Of a DNA stretch of 10,873 nt, positions 1 through 8,537 are shown piece by piece. The stretch comes from Larix sibirica. Its lineage: Eukaryota > Streptophyta > Pinopsida > Pinales > Pinaceae. Position 1 is the stretch's first letter. The number at the start of each line of letters is the position of its first letter. The notes under the pieces were generated by a model. That model searched no databases and was not told the DNA's origin. It saw nothing but the letters and a program-made list of their open reading frames with translations. The position numbers and the translations under genes are program-made. The stretch lies in NCBI GenBank assembly GCA_004151065.3, contig NWUY0300017379.1, positions 47,407 to 58,279 on the forward strand, written 5' to 3'.

Positions 1-240
1 TTCTTACAAATTGGCCAAGTATGAGAATACAAAAGCAAAACATTACAAAAAGGAACTGTTTGTTGCCGAGAGCCCAGATGCGACAGAGTATTCAGCTTGT
101 ATGAGATAAAGTGGTTCAAAATTGCTCCTATATTAGAAATTCTAGAGTAGAAATGGACTATCATAGGTTACATAAAATAGAGAAAAATCAGTCGAAGTAT
201 TTAGTGCACTGTGTGTTAAAAACCAGAGAGAATGGAGAGA
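1..240. other. gene-free left edge
   Basis: I see no supported gene here. Short open frames on the plus strand between 111 and 516 overlap the minus-strand relic that follows and encode nothing recognisable. The sequence may be the 3' flank of that relic. Confidence 0.5.
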
Positions 241-777
241 TTAACGACGTTGCTGTGCAGATGGACCAGGAATGTTGTCCAAAGATGGATCCTACTGTAT
301 GCCGATGCCCGAACCTTTGTTTTCCTGAAGGCATGGAATCCTGCGACTGATGTCTTCCCTGACCCTGTCTATTTTCCCTTCAACATCCATAATATTCTGA
401 TTGTTGTCCTCCACTTTGGAATCAAGATTGGAAATGCTAGTAGCCACATAGTCCATGGTATCGGAGAGGTTGGATACCCTCCCATTCATCAAGTTGTTGT
501 TATTCCTGATTTATGAGATGGTAGCTTGGACCAAGGTGTACATTTGAGCGATTTCCCTTTTCATCTCCGAATTTTCTGCTCCGATAAGGTGGATTTGATC
601 CTCCATGTTATCCAGTAGGCTATTGTGAACAGAGGAGAGATGGAAGGAGGAAGGAGCCTTGTTGATCCCTTCCACAATTAGAATATTGTTCTTAGGGAGG
701 TTACAGGAGTTTACAGGGAGCGGAGAACACGAACGCTCACCAGGGGGTCGAGATCCTGTGAATGGACAAGATATTTG
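241..777 (-). pseudogene. decayed retroelement-like reading frame with coiled-coil segment
   Basis: Read on the minus strand, one frame stays protein-like for about 179 codons, from a TAG at 778-780 down to a TAA at 241-243. It is broken by TAA at 511-513 and TAG at 292-294. The first third is rich in Pro and Ser. The middle and end carry heptad-like runs of Leu, Ile, Met, Glu and Lys, including SEMKREIAQMYTLVQ before the first break and DYVATSISNLDSKVEDNN after it, which suggests a coiled coil. There is no clear start codon and no catalytic motif. Both internal stops could come from CAA or CAG by a C-to-T change. The neighbour upstream on the same strand is an RNase H relic, but the order RNase H then coiled coil does not match one simple LINE, so the two probably come from different insertions. 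It could be the remains of a gag or ORF1 protein. That assignment is inference; the protein family is not recognised. Confidence 0.4.
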
Positions 778-780
778 CTA

Positions 781-1187
781 CAGAGTAGGCACTAGAGCGG
801 GAGGTGAAGGTCGAGATCAGAGTTTGGGGATCCAACACCCATGGCGGATGCTAGAGAAGGAACATGAAGCGAGTCGCCCATTCATAATGAAACCAGACTA
901 TCGTGGTGAGCCAGAGCAGGTAGAAAGGAAAATGTGAGGTAGGGCAGAAGATAAGACGGGGGCGATGAGTGAACCCACCTGACAGAGTTATTTCAAGCAT
1001 GCTAGCCTAAAGCCAAATTTGAGAATTCCCATTTGTTCGCCTCCAAGCATTGAATGCAAGCGGAGGAAGTTTCTAGATGCGCACAAGAGTGATGCCACAA
1101 CTAAGGAGATTGAGAAGGGACATATGGATTGTGGATTAAAAAAAACAAGAGCTTGTGGGTAAAGGTAGGAGGGTTCCTACAAGGTGT
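781..1187. other. spacer between two minus-strand relics
   Basis: No supported gene. The minus strand here is broken by stops in the frame of the coiled-coil relic (for example TAG at 778-780 and a TGA near 812). The plus-strand open frame at 659-937 is charged and low in complexity, and looks like an antisense shadow. The stretch may be untranslated or degenerate retroelement sequence. Confidence 0.4.
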
Positions 1188-1619
1188 TTAAGGGACCCAA
1201 CTATGTTCATAATTATTCCCATTGTACACGATGTAGCCATAATCAAGATGAACTCCCATGTTCGCCATTTGATCCGCGGAGTGGTTGTTTGTTTGGAGAA
1301 TGTGGAATAATTTGATAGCATTGAAGTCGCTGATAATATTTTTGAAGATGTGGTGTAGCTTAAGAGTAGGAGTTTTATAACTCATGATGAGTTTTCGAGA
1401 TTCTCTTATGGCCATAAGAGAATCGCCAAAAACCACCAAATCTTTTATTCCAAGAGTGCTTGTTGTCTCTAACCCCTTGATTAAAGCAAGCCATTCAGCA
1501 CAATTGTTCGAATTTCTCCCTAATCCCCAAGCATAATCTTTCTGTCTGTTCCCCCCATGGTCAAAAATGACCCCTCCCGCACCTGCCAACCCAATATAAT
1601 AATAATAATAATAAAAGTA
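1188..1619 (-). pseudogene. retroelement RNase H domain fragment (RVT_3 type), 5'-truncated
   Basis: The protein is the C-terminal RNase H-like domain found in plant non-LTR retroelements (RVT_3). Counting from the TTG at 1589, the segment starts at the GAGGVIFDHGG strand (residues 3-13). It then shows NCAEWLAL with the catalytic Glu at 32, VFGDS with the catalytic Asp at 56, and NNHSADQMANMG (101-112), where His103 and Asp106 match the last active-site region. The first catalytic Asp, normally in an FDG motif just before this segment, is missing, because the frame upstream runs into an (ATA)n repeat read as Tyr codons and then a TGA at 1620-1622. There is no ATG. The frame ends with a stop at 1188-1190. 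With one of the four acidic residues and all of the reverse transcriptase gone, it is almost certainly not functional. A domesticated RNase H-like gene is possible in plants but unlikely without a start codon. Confidence 0.85.
1596..1614. repeat. (ATA)n microsatellite
   Basis: Six ATA units plus one base lie exactly where the RNase H homology is cut off. The repeat marks the truncation point of that fragment. It may have arisen as a simple-sequence expansion or as a tail of a neighbouring insertion. Confidence 0.9.
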
Positions 1620-1622
1620 TCA

Positions 1623-2968
1623 TTATATCTAAATTTAGGGAAATTATATAGTGCCATAAAAAGTTAGAGAATAAAAGTAAGAGTTAAGATGTTACAAGGA
1701 GGAGATCAACCATAATCTAAAAGATCAAAAATATTTCTTTGTTTTAACTAGCATAAAGAAGAAAATCAACATTGCTAAAATAAGAACAAACTCTCACAAT
1801 ATCCATGATTAAACATTACAGTTCTTAAAACGTCGCTAGTCAAAAGAATTTATGATCTTTGTGACACTTAGAGGGTTGAAGATGAAAACCACTTTATTTT
1901 AGTTTGTCCTACATGCACCCACATCAAATCTCAATCTCAAAATAATTGTTACAATACCGACTTTCATAACCTTTTAACTCATAAAAAATATAGTGATCTA
2001 GGAATGATTTTCATAAAACGTTTCGAGAGAAAAAATAAAATTTAAAGCAAACCAAGTAATTCCTTATCCTTTTTGAGATCTAATAAACCAAAGTTGATCT
2101 TACTGAATGTTAATCATCATTATCATCATCACCCCGAATCGAGTGTCCACTGGAACCATGCATGAAAAGACATGGGCTAACCCTACTGAGGGGACACCTA
2201 GCAATCCACATGCAAACCCTTTGGAAGAGCTCCTCACCACCTAACATTACCATGATCATACAATGTTCCTACATGATCCATTGCTAGTACAGGTCATTAA
2301 TCCTCGCACGTGAGTTTATTCAGGTCCTACGAAGGTTTACAAGAGCAATCATACTAGATGCTCGGCACTTTGGGGAGATTAAAAATTGAAATCATGAGTT
2401 AAACATGAGTTTACATTCAATTACAATAAGGCTCAAGCATGGATTCAATCAAGGATGACACAAGGTTGCAGAGTTAATCAAGCCCGAAGATGGAGATCAA
2501 GGAAAGACTAATAATTGTCATCATTGGACAGGGTGGAACAACTATATAGTGTTAATGTGGTTCATGTAGGATTTTAGTCTAGGCTATCAGAAGGAAAATC
2601 AAGTACAGATTAAAGGGAATGATTATGGAGAGCAATGGCAATAGTACAACCACGACCCAGGGTTCTAGAATGCTCGCTCATATTAATCATGTCAGTTTTG
2701 GACTTTTGAACTCTGGTATTATTTTTATTCAGTGTCATATTGCAGTGATAAGAGGCTTTGTTCATAATGTGGTAGCTATCGGGCAATCCCTTTACTTAGA
2801 ACTATCTTCATCTTATCTCCTCCATTTTCTAAGTCTTTTGCGTTGGACAGTCACTTAATCATCTCACTAGCATAATCTACAATCTCCTATCCCTTTGAAT
2901 CTCAGTCTTGAACTATCTCCTTCTCAACTTCTAAAAACCCCTTTCGGATAGTGTCCCCTACTGTGATC
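1623..2968. other. gene-free stretch
   Basis: No convincing gene or RNA. The open frame at 2619-2858 (79 codons, ATG start) has no recognisable motif and no support from its surroundings. A CAT-rich low-complexity patch lies near 2113-2132, and a single CACGTG hexamer lies at 2307-2312 with no gene close enough to suggest a regulatory role. The part just before 2969 could be the leader of the gag-like relic, but I see no tRNA primer-binding site. Confidence 0.45.
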
Positions 2969-3478
2969 ATGGCTAGAGGCCCCCTTTTCCAAGACCCTCA
3001 CAAAGGAAAAGAACCATCCAATGACAGACGTGTCCAAGAGGAAATTATTGTGCCAAAATCCACTTACTTCTGCCTTACCCCTACTCGTATTCAAAGAGAG
3101 CTTGCAGAGAATGAGGAATGGCTCAAACTTGAGCATGCCTACACTTAGGACATTGAGATACATGAAAACATTGGAGCCTTTGTTCCGGGTGTCAGAAACA
3201 CTACATCACAAGAGACTAAACCTTCCATAAATATAGCCTTATATTGACATATCAAAACCTTGCTAGGAAAGGTTCTGCCAAACACAAAAGAAGAAAGAAA
3301 TGAACTAGTTCTAGTTATGGAGGAATTTATATAGCAAAATAATAAAATTTAGGCACAAACTAGAAGGATGGAGAGAAAGCTAGATGCAATCTACAAGGAA
3401 ACTACGAAGATGGAGTTTTCCCTAGAGGAACCTTCAAGCACCAATGTAAATCAAACTCCAAACAATCACCCTCCTTAA
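2969..3478 (+). pseudogene. gag-like reading frame broken by four stops
   Basis: From the ATG at 2969-2971 a single frame stays protein-like to the TAA at 3476-3478, about 169 codons. It is interrupted by TAG 3146-3148, TGA 3245-3247, TAG 3332-3334 and TAG 3350-3352. No frameshift is needed to follow it. The N-terminal part begins MARGPLFQDPHKGKEPS and is polar; the stretch before the first stop includes TRIQRELAENEEWLKLEH. After 3353 there is a charged, heptad-like segment (RRMERKLDAIYKET) and then an Asn/Pro/Ser-rich end. This layout, a short basic start with a helical coiled-coil region and a disordered tail, is typical of the N-terminal part of plant retrotransposon gag proteins, but no zinc knuckle is visible and the family is not certain. 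All four stops are one C-to-T (or, for TGA, CGA-to-TGA) step from a sense codon. No protease or polymerase follows within the window. Confidence 0.5.
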
Positions 3479-4720
3479 GATCACGGTGCAAACAAATACT
3501 TAGTTCTTCAAGTCTGGTCTTTTATTATTATTATAGAGGATATGCTCAAAATATAGAAACTCTTGACATGCTTAATTTTAGTACTGTTTATTGCCTTAAT
3601 TTAGTAGATAGAATTGGAAGTGTTAAATTTATGTTTATCCAACCACAAACCTAATATTATGAATGTCTATAATTTTTTTTATATTACTCATAGAAGCACC
3701 AAGTAGCTTAGAAAAACATCATTATCATTAGATTAAATTAAATTAGAAAATATTTTGTAATAAAAAATCAAATTATATATCATAAGAAATTCTAATCCAC
3801 ATGGATTACATGATCCATCTCCATTAAGATGTCTATTTTTTATTAAATAATGATAATCGTATCATTTAATTTAACTATTCTTTCAAACATTATGGAAAAT
3901 GAAATTTATCTTTTACTAATTATGTCTCATTATATTAATGGAGTTGTCTTAAAAATTAGATGATTTGGTCCGCACGGGTTTTCAACGGAAGCAAATGGTT
4001 TTTTTTAATTTTTGCATCAGGCAATCCAACTAGGTCTTAGAAATTATTTAAATAAAAAGCTTATTTGAAGGGCAAAAATTCTAAGTTATTTTCTTGAATA
4101 GATTCCATTTTTATTGCTTTAAAATTTTTTTTAATTAATCATAGTAGTATAAATAAATTTTTTCATTTCTCTCTGTACTTTTGGATTTCTATTGAACAAT
4201 CTAAGAATGTAAGTATGTAAAGAATAGTGAAAAGAATCTCTTTAAGTTAACTAATCTTTTCTTTTAAAATCGTAAAACTTTTAGACTACTCATAATATTA
4301 ATATCTCCCTCATTATAGATTTTCTCAAACAATTAATTACCTAGGCTCTAGGTTTTTTACTTTATCATTCATTTCTTATAACTTTCTATTCATGGTAAGC
4401 AGTCGTAACTTTCAAGTTAGTATATAAATGAACTTTTTGAACTTTCAAATATATAAACAAGTTTGAGAATTCCGTTCATTGCCTGATAAGATGCTTGTGT
4501 ATATTTATAATTTGGTGTGTAATTATAATCTGTATATGAATTTAATTTTTTAATTTTCTTTTCCCGGATATCATTATTCTTGCTATATTAATTAAAAATC
4601 CAAAACAACTTTTAAAACTTAAAAAAATAGATATCTTATATTAATTAAAATCCAAAACAAAATTAAAAAAAATCAAATTAACTTTCAATTCACAAACTAA
4701 CTTAATAACTGATAAAAAAA
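3479..4720. other. AT-rich spacer
   Basis: No gene is supported. The stretch starts with a short (TTA)4 run at 3522-3533 and becomes strongly AT-rich, with many stops in all frames. It separates the gag-like relic from the 3' end of the PADRE gene. Base composition rises in GC at about 4721, which fits the end of the spacer and the start of transcribed sequence. Confidence 0.6.
4584..4660. repeat. short two-copy direct repeat, about 25 bp
   Basis: The motif TATATTAATTAAAAATCC plus CAAAACAA occurs at 4584-4608 and again at 4637-4660 with one A fewer. The spacing is 53 bp. The motif is AT-rich, so this may be simple local duplication without function. Confidence 0.6.
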
Positions 4721-4740
4721 TGCTGGCTCCCCAACCAGCA
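4721..4740. repeat. small perfect hairpin
   Basis: TGCTGG at 4721-4726 and CCAGCA at 4735-4740 form a 6-bp perfect stem with an 8-base loop. It sits at the boundary between AT-rich spacer and the presumed 3' UTR of the PADRE gene. It is too short to count as evidence of a terminator in a plant, and may be chance. Confidence 0.35.
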
Positions 4741-4995
4741 ACTTCCAATTCAAAGATTCACACATAAAATGTATTTAATCAGCATCCTCTTCACAAATTT
4801 GGCAGGCGGCTCGACTCTGTTGAGACAGGCAAAGGTTTTCTTGGTAGAGAACTCAGAATTCCAACTGATGCAGAAGAATATGTAAGTTTCAGAGATCAAT
4901 GCAGAGGATTTATCTATGTTCTCCCAGGGAAATCAGATTCTCTGTGATCAGTAATTCTGTTGATTAAACGGAAATATTGATGCTACCAGAGATGT
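4741..4995 (-). other. probable 3' UTR of the PADRE gene
   Basis: The GC content is higher than in the spacer to the left and matches the coding region, and no other gene is present, so this is likely transcribed trailer. A perfect AATAAA is not seen on the minus strand. The closest are GATAAA near 4909-4914 and ATTAAA near 4772-4777, so the poly(A) site is not fixed from the sequence. Confidence 0.4.
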
Positions 4996-5598
4996 TCAAA
5001 TATTCGATTGCATCAGATCCCGAAGCTTTGGCCGGAACTCATTAATGGTCTCCAACTTTGGTTTCCAGGATTTGCCTGTGTTAAATCTCAGCTGCGCAAG
5101 CGCCGTTGACATCTGCGGATCGTTCTCCAAATTCAGCTTTGGCACCGCAACCTGCTCCTCCTGCGCCCCACTAATTTGTTTCCCTTCCTCCAATAAGAAG
5201 ACATCCTTTTTCGTTTCAGGCGAGAGCGGACGCATGAGGTCTCCAATTAAAGGGAGAATTCTTGCGCGAGAGCTCCATTTGCTTGCAGCTTTCATGGCGG
5301 AATTGGCCTTCAATGCCAGGGAGGCCATATCTGTCCCAGAGAGCACCGAGCGCAGCTTGGGCATGGGCAGAAGAAAATAGAGATGCCCCAATTCCAATTC
5401 TTCGTCTGCTGTCAGAGGATTAATCCGACGCCCGATCTGCAAACCATTGGTGTGGCATACAAAGTGCTGAGGATTGTCCAACATGAGCTCTGCCGCCTTT
5501 ATCCGTCCCCGAAGATCCTGAACGCTGCCATTGGAGTGTATGACTTTGACAGTGCTGGAAGGTACAGAGTTAGAAGCACAAGAAATGTAACTGCCCAT
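4996..5598 (-). CDS. DUF4228 / PADRE domain protein, 200 residues, intact
   Basis: A complete single-exon gene for a PADRE (DUF4228) protein, a plant-only family. Members are often induced by pathogens and abiotic stress, but the biochemical role is unknown. The start is the ATG at 5598, the first ATG of the frame; the codon at 5610 is GTG. The protein begins MGSYISCAS, and the Gly2 and nearby Cys fit N-myristoylation and possible palmitoylation, so membrane attachment is plausible. The family core is clear: VKVIHSNGSVQDL (17-29), an FVCHTNGL strand (46-53), and the hallmark INPLTADEELELGHLYFLLP (59-78). A variable, probably disordered middle follows (about 100-155). The conserved C-terminal tail is SWKPKLETINE (177-187). 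It ends with TGA at 4996-4998. Length is normal for the family. A TATA box lies about 80 bp upstream. No intron or damage is visible. Function beyond family membership is inference. Confidence 0.93.
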   Translation of the reverse strand: MGSYISCASNSVPSSTVKVIHSNGSVQDLRGRIKAAELMLDNPQHFVCHTNGLQIGRRINPLTADEELELGHLYFLLPMPKLRSVLSGTDMASLALKANSAMKAASKWSSRARILPLIGDLMRPLSPETKKDVFLLEEGKQISGAQEEQVAVPKLNLENDPQMSTALAQLRFNTGKSWKPKLETINEFRPKLRDLMQSNI

Positions 5599-5673
5599 GC
5601 TCAATTCCACTTCTCTGTTTGTTTATCTGTCTGTAGATTGGGAGAGTGTATGAAGGGGGAAGGGGGCACAGAG

Positions 5674-5683
5674 CCAATTTATA
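5674..5683 (-). promoter_or_regulatory. TATA box with adjacent reversed CCAAT for the PADRE gene
   Basis: On the minus strand the sequence reads TATAAATTGG, with TATAAAT at 5683-5677 followed at once by ATTGG, the reverse of CCAAT. The TATA box lies 79 bp before the ATG at 5598, so transcription would begin near 5650 and give a leader of about 50 bases, which includes pyrimidine-rich CCCCCTTCCCCCTT. This is a normal plant core promoter layout. The TATA call is good; the CCAAT part overlaps it and may be chance. Confidence 0.6.
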
Positions 5684-5759
5684 AAGGAGGGATGGCATTG
5701 ATAACATATGAATGTGATGAATGGGTAAAGCTGAAGCGTCGCGTGAAAACATAAAGGTG

Positions 5760-6680
5760 AGAGACAGTAGGGCCGGAGACGAGTCCCACACACTGTAAGT
5801 GAAAGAGGTAGCAGGTTTAATCGCTTGGCTGGCTTCCAAAATCATATTACTGGTGTTTTAACTGTCAACAAACTGACTGCACTTTCATACCAGTAATTGT
5901 AATTCGAAACGGTTCAGAGGATTCGAAATAGTTCTAAATCAGTAGGTTTTTGGATTTTTGATAAGAAGAAATTCCTCATTGAAATTGCTGTTATTTTATA
6001 TGGTTCTGAAGCTTCGGGTTACAGGTAGGGTTGGAATTTGACGGACAAACCGTCAAGGAATAAGTTTAAAAGGTATAAAAAGTTTTGTAAAAGGGTTCTA
6101 ATTGTCAAATTTGATGGGTGACTTGGATTTCAAATTCCACCTTTTCAACTTAAAAGTAAAAAAATGAAACAAATAACAAATATTTTATAAATTATAATCT
6201 CATAAAATTGAAAGCAATACATCATATCATATCTTCCTTATAAAAGCTAATCTCCTTTCCATTGAGAATATGACTATGACTTGATACCTAATATATAAAA
6301 ACAAAAACAAAATAAGTAATATGAAAAACAAGTACATTACTTTATAGTTTTTGTTTGGGAGTAAACTAAATTCTAAACCATTTGTATTTTTCCGATGCTT
6401 TTTGCCACAATCCAACAATGTGATTTGTTATTAAAATTTTGATGTTGATTGTTCAAATTGCAAACTCTCATTTCAGCAATTTCAAACTGATTTTGACCCA
6501 AAAAAATCAAATTTTAAATACAAATCGTGTCGAGTTTAGCTTACTATGTTTCTTTGTTGGAATTTTTTTTATGTGGCGTATGGTTAAATATATGGAGTTG
6601 ATCATAGTCTGGCCTCTTAACTAATGGTGTTGGGATTTTGATATCGATATCGGCAGCATCGATGGAGATGTATGGATGAA
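5760..6680. other. AT-rich spacer upstream of the PADRE gene
   Basis: No gene is supported. The stretch holds the outer promoter region of the PADRE gene. TTGAC cores on the minus strand, for instance at 5863-5867, lack the full W-box. Minus-strand open frame 6227-6418 and plus-strand frame 6439-6624 are hydrophobic, AT-driven and without motifs. A palindrome GATATCGATATC lies at 6640-6651. Confidence 0.5.
6038..6056. repeat. perfect 7-bp inverted repeat
   Basis: TTGACGG at 6038-6044 and CCGTCAA at 6050-6056 form a perfect stem with a 5-base loop ACAAA. It lies about 450 bp upstream of the PADRE start on the promoter side. It could be a chance hairpin or a paired protein site. Confidence 0.5.
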
Positions 6681-6687
6681 TTTAGTG

Positions 6688-6761
6688 TGACATGCTAACC
6701 ATACGATGGTGGCGTTTGGATGGATTCCCTTGACATGTTAACGATACGATAGTGGCGTTTG
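6688..6761. repeat. two-copy direct repeat, 43-bp spacing
   Basis: A 31-base motif ending in TGGCGTTTG occurs at 6688-6718 and 6731-6761. The copies differ at three bases. The unit including the spacer is 43 bp. It has no coding role. Confidence 0.85.
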
Positions 6762-6771
6762 CAAAAAACAC

Positions 6772-6849
6772 AGTTACATGTGTACATACAAGAGAGGGTG
6801 TGTGGGGTAAAGTTACATGTGTACACATGAGAAAGGGTGTGTGGGGTAA
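6772..6849. repeat. two-copy perfect-length tandem repeat, 39-bp unit
   Basis: A 39-base unit starting AGTTACATGTGTACA and ending GGTGTGTGGGGTAA occurs at 6772-6810 and directly after at 6811-6849. The copies have equal length and a few substitutions in the middle. It follows the 43-bp repeat closely, so the two look like the product of repeated local duplication. Confidence 0.9.
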
Positions 6850-6980
6850 TTTATTAACTATTTTATAGGCAAATTTTAATGTTTTTATAAGAAAATTGGG
6901 TTAGAATATGTGTCATCCGTTGTGCATTCAACATTGACATTGACATCACCTAAGATCTGTATTTTCATATTTGTTTTTTT

Positions 6981-8537
6981 GGGAATTATGGTTTATGACT
7001 AAAGGTGTTTGTCCATTTTCTCATTAGGTGTTGAACCAACTTCTAACTTTCTCGTACCTTGAATATGTAGAGACCACCAAACTAGTATTTAAGTGGTAGG
7101 TCCATTAAATATCGCATAGAACATTACATAAAAATATTATTCACACTTTTTTCAAAACATGAGATATCAAATTGTTTGCACAAAAGTGGGTAGCTAAGGT
7201 TTTTTTAAATTGTACATTTCATTTTAGCCTAAAAGTTCTTAAATTACTTATTAACCGTTTTGGAGTCAACTTGATTTTGAATTATCTTAGTTGGTAATTT
7301 CAAAAATATTTGTATACAGTTTTATAATGTTATGTAAAATATATTATATTAAATTATATTTTATAAAAATTAAAAATTAATTTTTAGTTTTTTTAAATAC
7401 AAAATTTATTTTCTAATGGGATATGAAAGGACTATTTTTATATGGTTTTATTTGTAATTATTATTGTAAAATTAATTTTAAAAATTAAAAAAGTTTAAAA
7501 ATATATATAAATAACTAAGTGTTTATTGGGGGAGAGATGCCACTACGTGAGCATGGATCAACAATGCTCATAAAACCAGTCGCATCAAACACTCAACAGC
7601 TAACCATTAATCACTTTAGTAAGAGAATAAACAAAATTATTTAAATAATAGTAAATTATTCAAAATATGTTCTAAAATTGTCCATAGGTTGATTGGGCCC
7701 ACAAGAGTCCATAAATAGTCTTTTTAATGAAGTTTGGTCACGAGTGATAGAATAACCTTGCAAACAATCATGTCCTTGCCACATCCCAATGTTTTTTGAC
7801 CAACATATCAACTCAAACCTTAGAACATCCTACAATGCCCTGACTACAAGTACATATTGTCTATTAATTCAAACCCATCGAATGACCTTTAAAGTAGACT
7901 CACACAACCCACAGTGCCAAGATATCCCATCACACATCCCCACCTACATATTTTCATGGGTTATGGAGATCAACAACACCTGCATGTAGTTTCAACAACT
8001 AAACCCACACAATGCAATAAATGACACCCATCCCATTTAATTCATCAAATCATCCATTAAACTCATCAGAGGCACAAGGGTCAACAAAGACAGTTTCCCA
8101 ACCATTAGATCATACCCAAATCAATCTTACACACTCATTCACAAATTCATTTTTGCAATCCATGCCAATTCCATACACCAATCAAACCAACAACAAAAAA
8201 CTATAAATGAGCATCAAACATCATACAATTTACCATTTTTACTTTCCAAAAATTCAACCTACTCAGCAAAATTACCAACAAACCATCACAGCATGTCTTC
8301 TGTTTAGGTATTAACCATGTTTCTATTATCTTTATGATTCAATTGAGGTTACAATATATTTATCTATTAACTGTATATGCCTTACTATATGTTAGCATGT
8401 TAACTTGTTCTTGTTTCAGTATAGGTTAACTATATATGTTTCAGCGGTACTCTTATCTTCTACTCAACAATATATATGTACATAATGCTTAACACTTCAC
8501 TTATATTTGTATTGCATGATAGCATTATATTCACATT
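6981..8537. repeat. first copy of a 1.56-kb tandem duplication
   Basis: The unit starts GGGAATTATGG and ends ATATTCACATT. It is followed without a gap by a second copy. The unit is AT-rich in its first 600 bases and less so later. It has no terminal inverted repeats, no TG...CA ends and no visible target-site duplication, so it does not look like a simple transposon or an LTR with clear ends. Two small open frames lie inside (7789-7989 and 8021-8206). They do not hold up when compared with the second copy. The duplication is two-unit only; nothing of the unit recurs elsewhere in the window. Confidence 0.93.

Noticed and set aside
1136-1321. Minus-strand open frame overlapping the RNase H relic
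   Set aside because: It lies in another frame from the RNase H match, which is supported by active-site residues, and has no motif of its own.
2307-2312. CACGTG (G-box-like) hexamer
   Set aside because: No gene start lies nearby, so there is no reason to call it regulatory.
2619-2858. 79-codon plus-strand open frame with ATG
   Set aside because: There is no recognisable motif, no promoter or splice context, and no homologue known to me. AT-rich plant spacer often gives frames of this size.
5045-5380. Plus-strand open frame opposite the PADRE gene
   Set aside because: It overlaps the real gene on the other strand and reads as its antisense shadow; the same holds for 5383-5754 on plus and 5570-5845 on minus.
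8021-8206. Conserved 61-codon frame in both tandem copies
   Set aside because: Seven of eight codon differences between copies change the amino acid, which does not show purifying selection. The frame length alone is not evidence.
6981-8537. LTR identity for the tandem unit
   Set aside because: The ends are not TG...CA, no primer-binding site follows, and no target duplication is visible. It is kept only as a low-confidence possibility in the findings.
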